DNA from: Echinarachnius parma
Taxonomy: Eukaryota > Echinodermata > Echinoidea > Clypeasteroida > Echinarachniidae
NCBI GenBank assembly: GCA_037951105.1
Contig: JBAMJV010003239.1
Span: 1-64,000 of the forward strand
Direction of reading: 5' to 3'
DNA: 64,000 nucleotides
The notes beneath the pieces are model-generated. The model ran no database searches. It was not told where the DNA came from and saw only the letters and a program-made list of their open reading frames with translations. This document shows, one piece after another, positions 1 through 10,565 of this stretch. Every line of letters begins with the position of its first letter. Position 1 is the stretch's first letter. The translations under genes and the position numbers were made by a program.

Positions 1-159
1 GCTCCACAGTACGTCCCTATATACACCTGACCCCGGGGGGGGGGGGGGGGGGGGGGTCTGTCCTCATAGAAAGGGGGGTATCATGCGTAACCCAGGACTT
101 GCCAAAAGCCCCCTAAACGAGTATTTGCGTGGTGCAACAAATACACCCTAAGTATGATT

Positions 160-372
160 ATCGGTAATTTGATACCCTAAGCAAGTAATCAATTTTTTGT
201 AAACCCCTAAGCAAGTATTTTTGATACCCTAAGCAAGTAATCAATTTTTTGTAACCCCCTAAGCAAGATATAACTATTTTTGATACCCTAAGCAAGTAAT
301 CAATTTTTTGTAAACCCCTAAGCAAGTCATAACTATATTTGATACCCTAAGCAAGTAATCTTTTTTTGTAAA
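160..372. repeat. Minisatellite, CCCTAAGCAAG-based (left block)
   Basis: Alternating sub-units GATACCCTAAGCAAG and TAAACCCCTAAGCAAG are separated by T-rich spacers and repeat about seven times. The same units resume at 2560 on the far side of the LINE, so the LINE landed inside this array. Confidence 0.85.
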
Positions 373-430
373 CCCCTATTTTTTTATTTTTTTAATTTTT
401 TTATTTATTTTTTTATTGCTTTATATCATT

Positions 431-2550
431 TTCATATTTACCTCAAATATTCAGGCCAACCAGGATTACTTCACATTCAGCAACTATTTTAGATAATATT
501 TTTTATAATTACACAGAAAAGGTACAAGATAGTGGTATTATACTGACAGATGTCAGTGACCATTTAACCCCTTATATAACTATTACTTTTGATAATGATG
601 TAAATGAACATAATGAACAATTTATGAAGAGAGAAATTAATGATTGTAATATTCAAACATTTCAATCAAAGTTACATTCTGTTAATTGGAGTATTTTGGA
701 TTATATTAAAGATGTAAATCAAAAATACAGTAAGTTTATTGAAATATATTGTAAATTATATGATGAATGTTTCCCAAAAGTTCAGATAAGGAAAAAGAAA
801 CATCAGTTTGTTAAACCATGGCTTACTGTTGAAATTAAGAAAATGTGTAAACATAAATATACTTTATATAAAAAATATTTAAAAAATACTACTACATATC
901 GAGAACAGGTGTATAAATGTTATAGAAACACGGTAAATAGTGCAATACGAGATGCTAAACGTAAATATTATGATGCTAAATTTAAAGATGCTTTGAATAA
1001 TGCAAGAAAAACATGGAGTATAATAAATGAAGTATTGAATAAGAAAACACATAAGGACCCTATTAAGGAAATTGAGCATGAAGGAGATGTTGTAGTTGAT
1101 AAGGTTGAAATGTCTAATTTGTTTAATGATTTTTTTAGTACTATTGGAAAGAAAATTCATAATAATGTACATAACTCAGGAGATAGTACTCATTCTTTCA
1201 ATAGTTATTTGCATGGAAATTTTGTGGACTCTTTGTTTTTTAGCCCAATTTTAAAATCAGACATTATTAATATTGTTTTAAATTTAGATGTAAATAAATC
1301 AGCAGGGTCTGATGGAATTAGTCCTAAAGTTTTGAAATGTTCTATCGATGCAATTGTTTCTCCTTTGTGTAATATTTTTAATTGTTCCCTTGAGGAAGGT
1401 GTTTTATCTGTATTTTTGTTTGCTGATGATACTAGCCTATATGTGTCGGGTAAATATTTAGAACATTTAAATGATGTAATTAATGTAGAAATGGGTAAAG
1501 TGCAATCATGGTTTATAGCCAATAGACTCCAAATTAATTATAGTAAAACATGTTATATAATATTTAGACCACATAATTTAGATATTAATGAAGATTTGAT
1601 AAATATTCAATTAAATGGGGTTGTAATAAAGCAAGTAAAATGTACTAAATTTCTTGGTGTATTTATAGATGAAAAATTAAGTTGGAATGAGCATATTAGT
1701 TATATTTATTTAAAGATTTCAAGAATAGTTGGAGTATTACATAATTTGAAGTATATTTTGCCTTTGCGAATTTTAGTGAATATATACAATAGTATGGTTT
1801 TATCACATTTAAGTTATTGTAATATTGTTTGGGGCAATTGCTCATTTTATTTATTGAATAGACTGTTTTTATTACAGAAAAGGGCTGTTCGTGCGATTAC
1901 TAAATCACATTATTTAGCACATACACATAAGTTATTTTTGAAATTGAAAATATTAAATGTATATGACATAAATAAATTGCAGACTGCATGTTTTATGTAT
2001 TCATATTTTAAAAAGTTATTACCTCCCCTCTTTAATGGATATTTTAAATATAATAGGGATATTAATGTGTATAAAACAAGGAATTCACATAAAATATATA
2101 TTCCGTTTTGTAAATATAAATTTTCTAGATCAATTATTAGTTATCAAGGTGCGATAGTGTGGAATGATTTGCCTGATGAATTGAAACAGTGTCCAACTCT
2201 TGGTAATTTTAAAAGGAAGTTTAAAGGATTATTGAATAGTACATCATTACAATAGATTTATAATGTAAATGCCTGCTTGTTATGTGTTATATTCATTTTA
2301 ATAAGTCGTAGCTATAAAAGGGAAAGGCCTTGACAGGCCAATGGCCTTTGCCTTTCCCTCACATCCTCTACGGTTTATTATTATTTCTATTTTATCATGT
2401 CCTTGTATTGCTGTGTGTAGATGTTTTTAGATGTTTGTATATACTCTTGAATACTGTTTTTTCTATATTGTTTCCTTTGTATATATTTCTGATGTATATT
2501 TTGATGTATTTTAATGTGATGTGAAATAAACTGAACTTGAACTTGAAAAG
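431..2550 (+). mobile_element. Non-LTR retrotransposon (Jockey/CR1-like LINE), 5' truncated and internally deleted
   Basis: The insertion holds the end of an endonuclease domain, most of a reverse transcriptase ORF and a short 3' UTR. It ends in AATAAA and an ACTTGA repeat tail (2525-2547). Minisatellite sequence resumes directly after the tail. A short tandem repeat in place of poly-A is typical of several non-LTR clades. The 5' boundary is approximate. Confidence 0.75.
456..2255 (+). pseudogene. LINE ORF2 remnant: endonuclease C-terminus plus deleted reverse transcriptase
   Basis: The frame is open from about 456, before the first ATG at 624. The upstream part reads as the last endonuclease motifs (a TILDNIF-like stretch, then TDVSDHL with the conserved SDH). 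The reverse transcriptase fingers follow (NKSAGSDGISPKVLK). The sequence then jumps in frame from the segment ending EEGVLS to FLFADDTSLY, which carries the FADD catalytic box. The block normally between them is gone. Downstream, the thumb region (FLGVFIDEKLSW) and the LINE C-terminal region are intact to the stop. The in-frame deletion leaves a long ORF that cannot encode an active polymerase. Confidence 0.85.
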
Positions 2551-2551
2551 C

Positions 2552-2720
2552 AACTGATAACTATTTTTGATACCCTAAGCAAGTAAGCTGAGTTTTTGAG
2601 ACCCTAAACGAGTCATTCATCTTTTTGAGACCCGAGTAATTTATCAGCCTAAAAAAAGATACCCTTTTTCCTGATTTTGGGTGATTTTGAGACCCTATTC
2701 GAGATACTCGAGTATCTCGC
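2552..2720. repeat. Minisatellite, CCCTAAGCAAG-based (right block)
   Basis: This continues the array left of the LINE. Units degrade into GAGACCCTAAACGAG-like variants before the right terminal repeat of the enclosing element. Confidence 0.75.
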
Positions 2721-2821
2721 CTGATCGTAAAAAAAACACCCTAATTACTCGTTTTCTTGGTCACGCATGATACCCCCCTTTCAATGAGGACAGACCCCCC
2801 CCCCCCCCCCCTCCCCCCGGG

Positions 2822-4057
2822 CAGGCTGACTCTGAATGATCGAGAGGGACCGCCAAGTCTCGTCGTTTTTATACTATAGGGGCGTGGAAAGAACATTGCC
2901 TACAGCAGTGAGGGGCCAACAATTAATGAATAATAATACGTGGAAATAAAACAGGACATTCTTATGCCATGCAAGTTCAAGAGGGGGAGCCTGGATAATT
3001 GAATCCATATTCCTGTAGATATCTCAAGGGCTTAAAAATGTTCATAAGTCCGAAGTTGTTTTTACTATTCATGTTCTAAATTGTTTCTTGAGAAAAATAT
3101 AATTCTCAAGTATCACTTTTGGACAAAAATATAATTAAGGTAATGGATCGCTTTATGACTGGTATATCAGTCTTGCATGTTCATACAAAAGCCCAAGGTC
3201 CGATTCCAAGTAGTTCTAAACATAATTATTGCTTGAATTGAAATGATGATGATGATATTGAGAAGAACAACAAAACCAAGTCTCACAGCCAAGGCTAAAC
3301 ATTTAGTCTTCAACAAAATACTTAATTGTGCAAAAGCATCGGTATGTCACGGTGTGAGACTTGACTGTCGCCATGCAGCCTTGAACTGTTTGTTTCATGT
3401 TAAAGATGTTGAGTAAGGGGTATAATAGCATTATTATAAATCAGATAATACGTATCATAATGCTTTATTATTTAATCTAGGGTAATAATGAGTGACAAAA
3501 ACCGCTTGTCGTATCTTTCTATGTTTTATATTGTCTAGTTAAAGTGATCCATTCACTTTGTCAAATTCAATCAAAGTCATACACTTGGAGATTTCACTTC
3601 TCTTGTATCTAGTTTTTTGGCTTATGGTAATAATTTTTGCGAAATGTAGGTAAAGATTTTTATTATCGCAAAATATAAGGATTGTTATTTCAGTTTATAT
3701 TGAGCGTGCTGACTTTCACAGCGTAAAGTACATGGAAGACTGAAATATGTTTGCATTTGATCTACAATGATATTTTATATAAATTTATATAAATATCTCA
3801 AATTCAAAATAAGTGTACATTGAAATAAACAATTAAAAAAATGCAATAATACAATACAAATTTTAACAATTCTATCGATTCGAAATTCTTCGACATATCT
3901 GACAGAGGAACCAAAAGAAGCAGAGCCTTAATATATTTGGTCCCCGGATTGTCGGTGTTTTATTGGTGTTGATGAGATCGTTGGCCTGGCCTGTTGTTGT
4001 AGTAAAAAACTGTCCTTATTTATTTGGGAGCGTCCAAAGATGTCTGTTCAAACATAA
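2822..4057. other. Non-coding stretch, including a probable fold-back repeat remnant
   Basis: No convincing exon is seen. Two short blocks, near 3108-3146 (CACTTTTGGACAAAAATA) and 3546-3600 (TTGGAGATTTCACTTCTC), recur at 36764 and 36463-36515. Their partial inverse similarity suggests a dispersed fold-back family. The part nearest 4057 should contain the 3' UTR of the reductase gene on the minus strand. Confidence 0.4.
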
Positions 4058-4264
4058 TTAAAGCTGGATATGCATGTCGGTGTTCATGAAATCGTAGACC
4101 TGTCGTCGTAGTAGAAACTGTCCGTGCGGGATTTCTGAGTCCTGGGGGAGAAGGGCCAAGTAGACGGGAGTGTCGACCCCCTCCACAGTAGTCACGCGTT
4201 CTCCCCCGTAATGGCACGGGGGGAGATGGGTGGTCATGTCTGTCAGAATGAAACCTGGGCAGCA
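4058..4264 (-). CDS. CBR1: CBR1-like terminal exon
   Basis: 68 codons plus TAA, after a TTATTTCAG acceptor. It opens with CCPGFILTDMTTH and carries EGVDTPVYLALLP and HGQFLLRRQV, the conserved C-terminal substrate-side segment. It ends at the length expected for the family. Confidence 0.92.
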   Translation of the reverse strand, partial: CCPGFILTDMTTHLPPCHYGGERVTTVEGVDTPVYLALLPQDSEIPHGQFLLRRQVYDFMNTDMHIQL

Positions 4265-7200
4265 CTGAAATAATCAAATAAGTATTTCAAAATATTATTT
4301 TGGGTAATTATGATGATGATACGTAATTCGTACCGTGCTTGGGACCCGCCCCCCTTTTTCGCAATGAATATTTGGATTTTATTTATTTATTAAAAAAAAA
4401 AAAAATTATTTACGGTATACATTACATGATACAATGGTCCGATAACCAACAATGATCATGGTACATTGGTACACTAACAACAATATTCATATATACATTA
4501 AATGCACATAAATCTTAAACAAATTATAATTATGCATAAAAAGTGATGCACATTAAACACTACAACAATCTTAAAAATTCAAAATGATGAAAAAGCATCA
4601 TGTTATACGGCAAGAATATACTAACGTTCAGTTAATTTGTCCTCGAAATGACAACAGCGGTCAAACAAGGAGAGGGAGGAGTAAGAGAGGTAAAGAGCAG
4701 AATAGAAAGTAAGAAAAAGAGAGAGTTAAAATTATTGAGAGGAGACTGGAGGTAAAGAACGGGATGATAATTTTAAAGCGGAATTGAAAGAGAGAGATAA
4801 AATGGAAGCGGGGAAGAAATACACATAAAAGGATTATGATAAAAAGGGAAAGCGAGCAAGAAAGAGAGAGAGAAAGAGTGTGAGGAATAGAAAAAGAAAG
4901 CCAGAAAAAATAGAGAAAAGAGGTGGAGAAAGAGAAAGCAAACATGCAAGAGAGAGAGAACAAGTCGGAGAAAAGATAGATAGATATAGATAAATATATT
5001 TTATTTCAAACATACAAATATTATAACCCATTGGCAAATGACAAGAGAATGCAATAACATTATGTACATCTGAACAATTATAACAATTTCCATAAACATT
5101 TCAAAACAAAAACATTTGGCATTGGTTGTATTATTTTGTTCACGTGTAACATCCAAACTAGTAAACATTTTACATTTAGAAGGTAACTATATTTGAACTA
5201 TATTATATAATGTTAGTTATATAATATATATATGATACTAATACTACTAATAATGATAATAATGATGGTTATCTGATATAGCTCTATTCACTTTAGTTTC
5301 ATTCGTGTGTTTTAAAACTAGAATAGTGTATACACACAAAGCGCATGCATTCAAGATAACTCTCCAACCTTGCATTATCAATTCTCACCGAATTTATTAG
5401 TATATCTCGTCTGGTTTCGTCCTTTCTGATATTTGCAGCTTGGACTCTAGAAAGCACGACCACGGCAAGTTTGCTGACCATGTATCCCGAATCTACCCAT
5501 CCGGCTTCTGCAGTGGTCTCAGCTTTGGAAGATCTGCAAAATCAACGTGTTTTTTATTTATTTTTCTTTGTTACCGTTTACTCTCAATTCACTTATGGAA
5601 TTCAAATAAAAAGAATAAAGATCAAGAACAATATGGCTGAATACGTATAATTAAATAAAAGTAACCAAGTATCATATTACAGAAGCAACGTGGCACAATG
5701 CTATTACCCGGGGTTGGTTGATTGATTGATATAATATACAAATATACCATGCCTTGAGAGGCTCTAGTTGAGACTATGGGCTATGAGGTTACTTCAATAG
5801 TACTATTATCTAGGGGCGAAGGCCCATAAATTCAAATGGTGCCTCGAACCATGAACCTAATACTCGAACAATAATTATTTTAAAAATAATGTCCTTTTTA
5901 GAATTGAAAAATGCACTGGCATGGAAACGCTTGCTCTATCACATGTCACAGCCTAGACATTTCGGCAGCAGAATTAAAGGCACATGAAGAAGTCAAAACA
6001 AATTTAAATGAAGGTAATGTAAGTTACCCACACACAGACATCAATAGTGAGTTGTGCTTGGAAGCATTCACTGCATCTGAACCCGAGACCTCCGGATTGC
6101 TAGACCGGTGCTCAACCCATTGAGCCACGAAGACTCTTGAATCGGGGACGTTCCCATGATTAGTCAGAAGCTGTATTAACCGGGCACTTACCCAAGGATA
6201 ATTAAATTAAATCAACTTTCCTAGAGAAAGTGCGCGGGATCACACGAAGTGATGCAGCTTTTTTTATTAATTGAATTCAAAATACATACACCTACTTCAA
6301 GCGCTCTACAATCAGTCCAACAGCGCAGTTAGAGTAAATGGAGAACTGACAGATTGGTTTAAAACCACAGTTGGCGTACGTCAAGGTTGCGTCCTGTCCC
6401 CCCAACTATTTAACATTCTACTGGAAGTTGTGATGTTGTATGCTATACACGACACTACGATTGGCATACACGTACAGGGACAACTGATCAACAACTTACG
6501 CTTCGCTGATGACATTGTCCTAATAGCAGACAGCGAAAGGGACCTCCAAACACTAGTCAACCAAGTGCACGAGAGCAGCACAAACTTTGGACTGAAAATT
6601 AACATCGCTAAAACAGAAATACAAGTAATAAGCAAACAGCCTCAAATACTAAATATAAACATTGATGGAGATCAACTTAAACAAGTGGAAAAGTTTACCT
6701 ACCTGGGAGGAGCAATAAGCCAGACAGGATCATGCACCGAAGAGATACAACATCGCATTGGGAAGGCACTAGGAGCATTCCAGTCGCTCAACAAAATCTG
6801 GACATCTAAAGACATAAGATGCTCAACAAAGGTAGAACTCTACAAAGTCCTGGTATTATCAATTCTACTCTATGGTGCAGAGACATGGACGCTGAAAAAG
6901 GTGGACGAAAATAGACTCCACACCTTCGAGATGACATGCCTCAGACGGATCATGGGTGTGACCAGACTTGACAGGCTAAGAAACACACACATTCGAACAC
7001 AACTAAACATGGAAGAAACTATCATCGAAAGGGTTGCCACAAAGAGACTAAGATATTTTGGACATATCAATAGAATGAGCCCAAATAGATACTCCCACTT
7101 CCTACTCAATGGTAACATTCATGGTAAACGCCCAAGGGGAAGACCAGCAAAAAGATGGATCGATTGCATCAAGGCAGACTGCAACAACAGGCACCTTGAC

Positions 7201-10200
7201 TCCCTGATTGAGGCCAAAAGACTGACCAAAGACCGGAAGGCGTGGCAAGCCATCGTGAAGCAGAAGCCATCACACATCCCAGCGATGGTGTGGACGGCTT
7301 AAGTCAAGTAAGTCATAGAGGAAACTGACTATAGGCTACATAATTATTTTAAATGTTTGAAAATGAGCACAGAAAAATAGGCTTCTCCGGGAATCGAACC
7401 CGAGACCTTGTTATTATTATTATTATTATTTTTATTATTATCATCCTCTACAATATTCCCGTATAATTTTCTAAAAATCGTCCTTAGCGATTATGATATC
7501 GATCTCAAATTTGTCGCTTCTTTATGCCGACATCTCATCAGATTTACGTGTAATCCACTTCACTTTCTATTGCGCGATTTTTCTGCGCTCGTGAAATCAA
7601 TGGTCGAGCTGCGCATACGCAAATTATACAGTCAATAGTGACCACCCATGGGAGTCAAGAATAGTAGCCACTGTAGACAGGTGACCACTATATAGACAGG
7701 TTCCATAACAGTGTTTTTCTTTGCAGGGTATTACTTTTTCTGGCCACTATAGGCAGGTTGGCTGATATAGACAGGTGGCCACTAAGACAGGTTTGATATA
7801 ATTATGCGAAATGAAATGGCGATACCGATAGTATCGATACCTCTTTCCTAATAAATTGCCCTAGGGAAAGTAGTAAACAATTATATTTTCCTTAGGGCAA
7901 AATTACAATTATGTCATGCAAATAACATAGTAAATCTATTTTTGGTCATCTGACATACTCTCGACCAATCAATGAACACACCTTTTTAGAATCTAATACT
8001 TTGAATTTGATTTTCTTACTGCATGAATTCGTTGACAAGTGCTTCCACGTCCTCTTCTGTCGATGCCTGACGAAATCTTACTTTTATATTCTCGCTCAGC
8101 TGTCTGAAACCCATGTTCGCCGTCGTACTCGACATATTAACGATTCTATGGAATTGAGAATGGTTTATTTTAGTCATCAAATATTATTATCAATATATAA
8201 TGTACATTATATCGATGATTAAAACGGAATCATTCATTCATTCATCCATCCAATCTTTAATTAATTAATTAATTCGAACATTAATTAATTGATTTTTTCA
8301 TTCATTCATTCATTCATTCATTCATTCATTCATTCATTCATTAATTACTACATTAATGAATGAATTAATTATTAATTCATTCATTCATTCATTCACTCAT
8401 TATTTCTTCATTCATTCACCCATTTATTCATTCATTCATTCATTCATTCATTCTTTCACTCTGTATTTCTTCATTCATTTATTCATCACCATTCATTCAT
8501 TCTTTTATTCACTCACTGGAAAACTCAAATTCTTTCTTCATTATGAACCATAAAGATAATCGAAACATCACACATGACTGATTAAAGACTATCTGAAGTG
8601 GTACTGCATGTCCGAAACCCAATTGTCCAAAATGATAGACAAGAAACGTTCTGCTCTGTTGTTAGCGGCATTGTCGGGTAAGCTTCTTTTTCCTATTCAC
8701 AGGGGGAAACAAATAATTGGAAATATGCAGTTAGTTTCAGTTATTTAACAAAAAATGAATAAAGACAATTAACAATGCGCTTGCTAAATAAATAACATGT
8801 TACATAACACATTTTCCTGCCATAAAAATGCCTCATGAACCAAATGTAGCAACCGTCTATCATTTTGAACAATTGGGGTTCGGACAGTTCCACTTCAGTC
8901 ATGCGTGATGTTTTGATCATCTTCAATCTTCATGGCGTCATATGGAATACAATAATATGAGCTTTCCAGTGATGTGTAAGCTTCTGACAAACTTTTCTGA
9001 ATCATTTAGAAATTACCCGTCAAACAGAGACACCGATCTGTATAACGCTACGCGAATTGTTTTGTCTTACCGCCCATGTGATCGAACGAGAGGAATGAGC
9101 GCCCTAGACACTGCAAGCAGACCAGTGAAATTGACCGCCATGGATCCCACTGCTCGTTCGTGGGGATTTAGGATCGACTGGATGATAATTATAAAGGATT
9201 GGAGAAAAAAGAAAATAAATCTAGGCTAGCCTTTATATTTATATATAGTTTGTATATTTGTCAATAGTACATCATGTGACCAGAGGTGTTCAAAACCAGA
9301 TCAGCCAGAGCCACCTATACGATTCGACTAGAACAAAGCAGCGCCCTCTCCTTAATCCGATGCATTATACCTTGCGGTAACTGTACCAAATCCAGATCCA
9401 GATCCAGATCCAGATCCAGTGAAAGGATGACTAGTACTAGATCTTCCGTGTATACGTACTTTCTATTTCTAACCAGTAAAATTGACAGCCATTGACAATG
9501 TTGACTCAACTGCTCGTTCAAAGAGATGCAGTATATATCAGTTGGGCAATATTATAGATGATGGAAAAATGAGACACTATAAGACTATATCCTTTATAAT
9601 TATGCGTTATATAATAATATGGGAACTTGTATACAATGAAACCCAGTCAAACTGTTGTTTTGATATACTTGAAGAGATTAGGAGGAATACTCTCTAAAAG
9701 ATAGAGCATAATCGGGCAAGAAACAGACAATTATGGCACTTTGAAGATGTCCATTTATTCCTATGGGGAACTCAAATTGGCAACGCATTCTGATAAGTTT
9801 GTGGACTACTCTCAATATGTTTTGTACACAACTATTCAAATTGTTCCAGTTTTCTTCGAAGTCACACTTTTCCATTCCCCCAAATCACAGTATATTGTGT
9901 ATAAATGTATTCTACAAAACATGTGTTGAGCTCAAACGAAGAGTAAACATATATTTTGAGAAAATTGAACAAAATTGAAATGTTGTGTACAAAACATATG
10001 GGGAGTAGTCCACAACTTTGCCAGTGTGCGTTGCCAATTTGAGTCACTCGTATAAATAAATGGCTATTTTCAAAGAGCCATAGTTTTCTTATTTCTTGAC
10101 AGATTGTGCTCATATTTTCAGGAACTATTCATCATATTTCGTGTCTCATAGTGCATTCAACAATTTGTCCGGATTGCATTGTCCTTTAATAAATCACTTA

Positions 10201-10565
10201 CTATAAGTAATTACATTCATATAATTATATTTAATTCGTCGGGGGAGGGGGCATATCGCTAAACCATAATGGAAATAAAATAATTATGATCTACTCACTG
10301 GCGTTGAGAGTCCAGCGTTGTTGATGAGGATGTCGATGCCGCCGTGAGTCGTCCTCAAGTGATCACGGAAACTGTAGATGGTCGACTGATCGGTGACGTC
10401 AAGGAGGTGGAACCTCGGGGAAAGTCCCTCCTTCTGAAGGAGCGCTACTGCAGCTAGGCCACGCCCCTCATCTCTCGCAGTCAGGTACACGACGCCATCT
10501 TGTCCAAAATGGCGACACAGTGAGCGGACGATTTCCAACCCGATGCCTTTGTTGCTTCCAGTCAC
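4058..10565 (-). CDS. CBR1: Carbonyl reductase (CBR1-like), short-chain dehydrogenase, five exons
   Basis: Exons on the minus strand are 10565-10299, 9177-9071, 8145-8020, 5533-5389 and 4264-4058. All junctions are GT-AG and reading phases match at every join. They give 283 codons plus stop. Human CBR1 is about 277 residues, so only a short N-terminal exon is missing upstream. In order, the protein shows the NADPH-binding TGSNKGIG, NNAG, the NMSS segment with the catalytic Ser, YMVSK (YxxxK active site), CCPGFILTDM and a C-terminal GVDTPVYLALL block, all CBR hallmarks. The family reduces carbonyl compounds with NADPH in the cytosol. All catalytic residues are present and no frame is broken, so it is probably functional. 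Introns hold a LINE and several repeats. The first coding exon was not located. Orthology to CBR1 versus CBR3-type paralogues is not settled. Confidence 0.88.
4265..5388. other. Last intron of the CBR1-like gene
   Basis: It holds a C tract (4350s), an A run, a GA-rich block (4660-4990) and AT-rich sequence. ORFs in the GA block are compositional artefacts. Confidence 0.7.
4660..4985. repeat. GA-rich low-complexity block
   Basis: Imperfect AGAGAG/AAAGAGAG purine tract on the plus strand, with the pyrimidine strand serving as the gene's sense strand. No periodic unit longer than a few bases is seen. Confidence 0.8.
5389..5533 (-). CDS. CBR1: CBR1-like exon with the YxxxK active site
   Basis: 145 bp between TTTTGCAG and TCG|GTGAGA. 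It encodes AGWVDSGYMVSKLAVVVLSR, containing the catalytic Tyr and Lys, then ILINS at the donor. Vertebrate CBR1 has the equivalent motif followed by a C-C-P-G-W segment, and here CCPGF begins the next exon. Confidence 0.92.
6050..6145 (-). repeat. tRNA-derived SINE head (pseudo-tRNA)
   Basis: On the minus strand it reads GTGGCTCAATGGGTTGAGCA (A-box-like) followed 30 bases later by GGTCTCGGGTTCAGATGC (degenerate B-box). Spacing matches a tRNA-type RNA polymerase III promoter. The cloverleaf is broken and the downstream body is unrelated to tRNA, so this is a SINE remnant, not a tRNA gene. Confidence 0.6.
6271..7302 (+). pseudogene. RTE-type LINE ORF2 fragment (reverse transcriptase, 5' truncated)
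   Basis: 343 codons open from a non-ATG codon, so the 5' end is a truncation and not a start. It begins within the reverse transcriptase. Visible motifs are VRQGCVLSPQLFN, then LRFADDIVLIADS (FADD catalytic box), GLKINIAKTE, YLGGAISQTG and YGAETWTLKK. The C-terminal block RLRYFGHINRM and GKRPRGRPAKRW is typical of the RTE/BovB endonuclease-reverse transcriptase group. The endonuclease and the first palm motifs are missing. It lies in an intron of the reductase gene, antisense to it. The frame is intact, suggesting a fairly young insertion. Confidence 0.85.
7312..7445 (-). repeat. Second tRNA-like repeat with TTA microsatellite
   Basis: The minus strand contains GGTCTCGGGTTCGATTCCCG, a near-perfect B-box, followed by a unique segment that includes GAAACTGACTATAGG (plus strand). 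The same unique segment and a decayed B-box recur at 49965-50040. A TTA repeat (7408-7440) adjoins it. Confidence 0.6.
7655..7800. repeat. Short imperfect repeat of GTGGCCACT/ACAGGT units
   Basis: AGACAGGT next to a (T)GACCACTA or GGCCACTA word recurs four to five times in direct and inverse order. This looks like a small DNA-transposon remnant. No boundaries can be set. Confidence 0.4.
8020..8145 (-). CDS. CBR1: CBR1-like exon with the catalytic serine segment
   Basis: 126 bp between CCATAG and CA|GTAAGA. It encodes IVNMSSTTANMG (catalytic Ser region), then the acidic helix (ASTEEDVEALVNEFMQ) typical of the CBR insertion. Entry phase (one base) and exit phase (two bases) match its neighbours. 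Confidence 0.9.
8228..8510. repeat. (ATTC)n microsatellite
   Basis: A long, partly interrupted ATTC/TTCA array with TTAA-rich interruptions near 8262-8290 and 8341-8375. The Ser/His/Phe-rich ORF across it is a by-product. Confidence 0.95.
8553..8928. repeat. Inverted repeat, ~75-bp arms, in a reductase intron
   Basis: The arm near 8553-8640 (ATCACACATGACTG ... AATTGTCCAAAATGATAGAC) is the reverse complement of 8850-8928 with scattered mismatches. The spacer is about 210 bp. It resembles a small fold-back element. Confidence 0.65.
9071..9177 (-). CDS. CBR1: CBR1-like exon: central helix segment
   Basis: 107 bp between a CATCCAG acceptor and a CG|GTAAGA donor. It encodes a segment containing MAVNFTGLLAVSRALIPLVR, which matches the CBR MKTNFFGT...LLPL region. 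It leaves two bases (CG) that the next exon completes to an Arg codon. Confidence 0.88.
9388..9420. repeat. (AGATCC)n short tandem repeat
   Basis: Five copies of the hexamer CAGATC in a row. Confidence 0.9.
9640..10185. mobile_element. Fold-back element / palindromic MITE (~545 bp)
   Basis: Left-half words (GGCAAGAAACAG, CACTTTGAAGATG, CTCAAATTGGCAACGCA, GTGGACTACTC, TGTTTTGTACACAAC) recur as reverse complements in mirrored order on the right (9970-10150). The two halves meet near 9900-9960, so the whole piece could form a long imperfect hairpin. It sits in the intron between the first two located reductase exons. Confidence 0.7.
10299..10565 (-). CDS. CBR1: CBR1-like exon: Rossmann nucleotide-binding segment
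   Basis: 89 codons, phase 0 at both ends. The acceptor reads TTATAG before GTGACTGGA and the donor is CCA|GTGAGT. It encodes TGSNKGIG (cofactor loop), TARD, LDVTD and NNAG. The initial GTG is an internal Val codon, not a start. A short upstream exon with the ATG is expected to the right but was not identified. Confidence 0.9.

Larger units (their letters stand above)
32..2821. mobile_element. DNA transposon with G-tract terminal inverted repeats (non-autonomous)
   Basis: The two ends are inverted copies of each other. The left end reads CCC, a run of about 22 G, then TCTGTCCTCAT and GTATCATGCGT (to 88). The right end (2763-2821) is the reverse complement with one mismatch in the unique part, and closes with a C run and GGG. 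The interior is mostly a CCCTAAGCAAG-type minisatellite into which a LINE has inserted. No transposase is visible, so it would need help in trans. Flanking sequence shares only CTGA(C), so a target duplication is not proven here. A second element with the same CCC-G(n) ends at 41923-42438 does have an exact 8-bp duplication, which supports calling this one a transposon. Confidence 0.7.

Noticed and set aside
4661-5037. Overlapping Leu/Ser/Phe-rich ORFs on the minus strand
   Set aside because: They read through a GA-rich low-complexity block inside an intron.
5911-6123. Plus-strand 70-codon ORF as a gene
   Set aside because: It overlaps the antisense of a tRNA-derived repeat and shows no exon signals.
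6050-6145. Functional tRNA gene
   Set aside because: The A-box and B-box are recognisable but the acceptor stem does not pair and the B-box is altered, so it is SINE-derived.
8356-8553. His/Ser/Phe-rich ORF
   Set aside because: Created by the (ATTC)n microsatellite.
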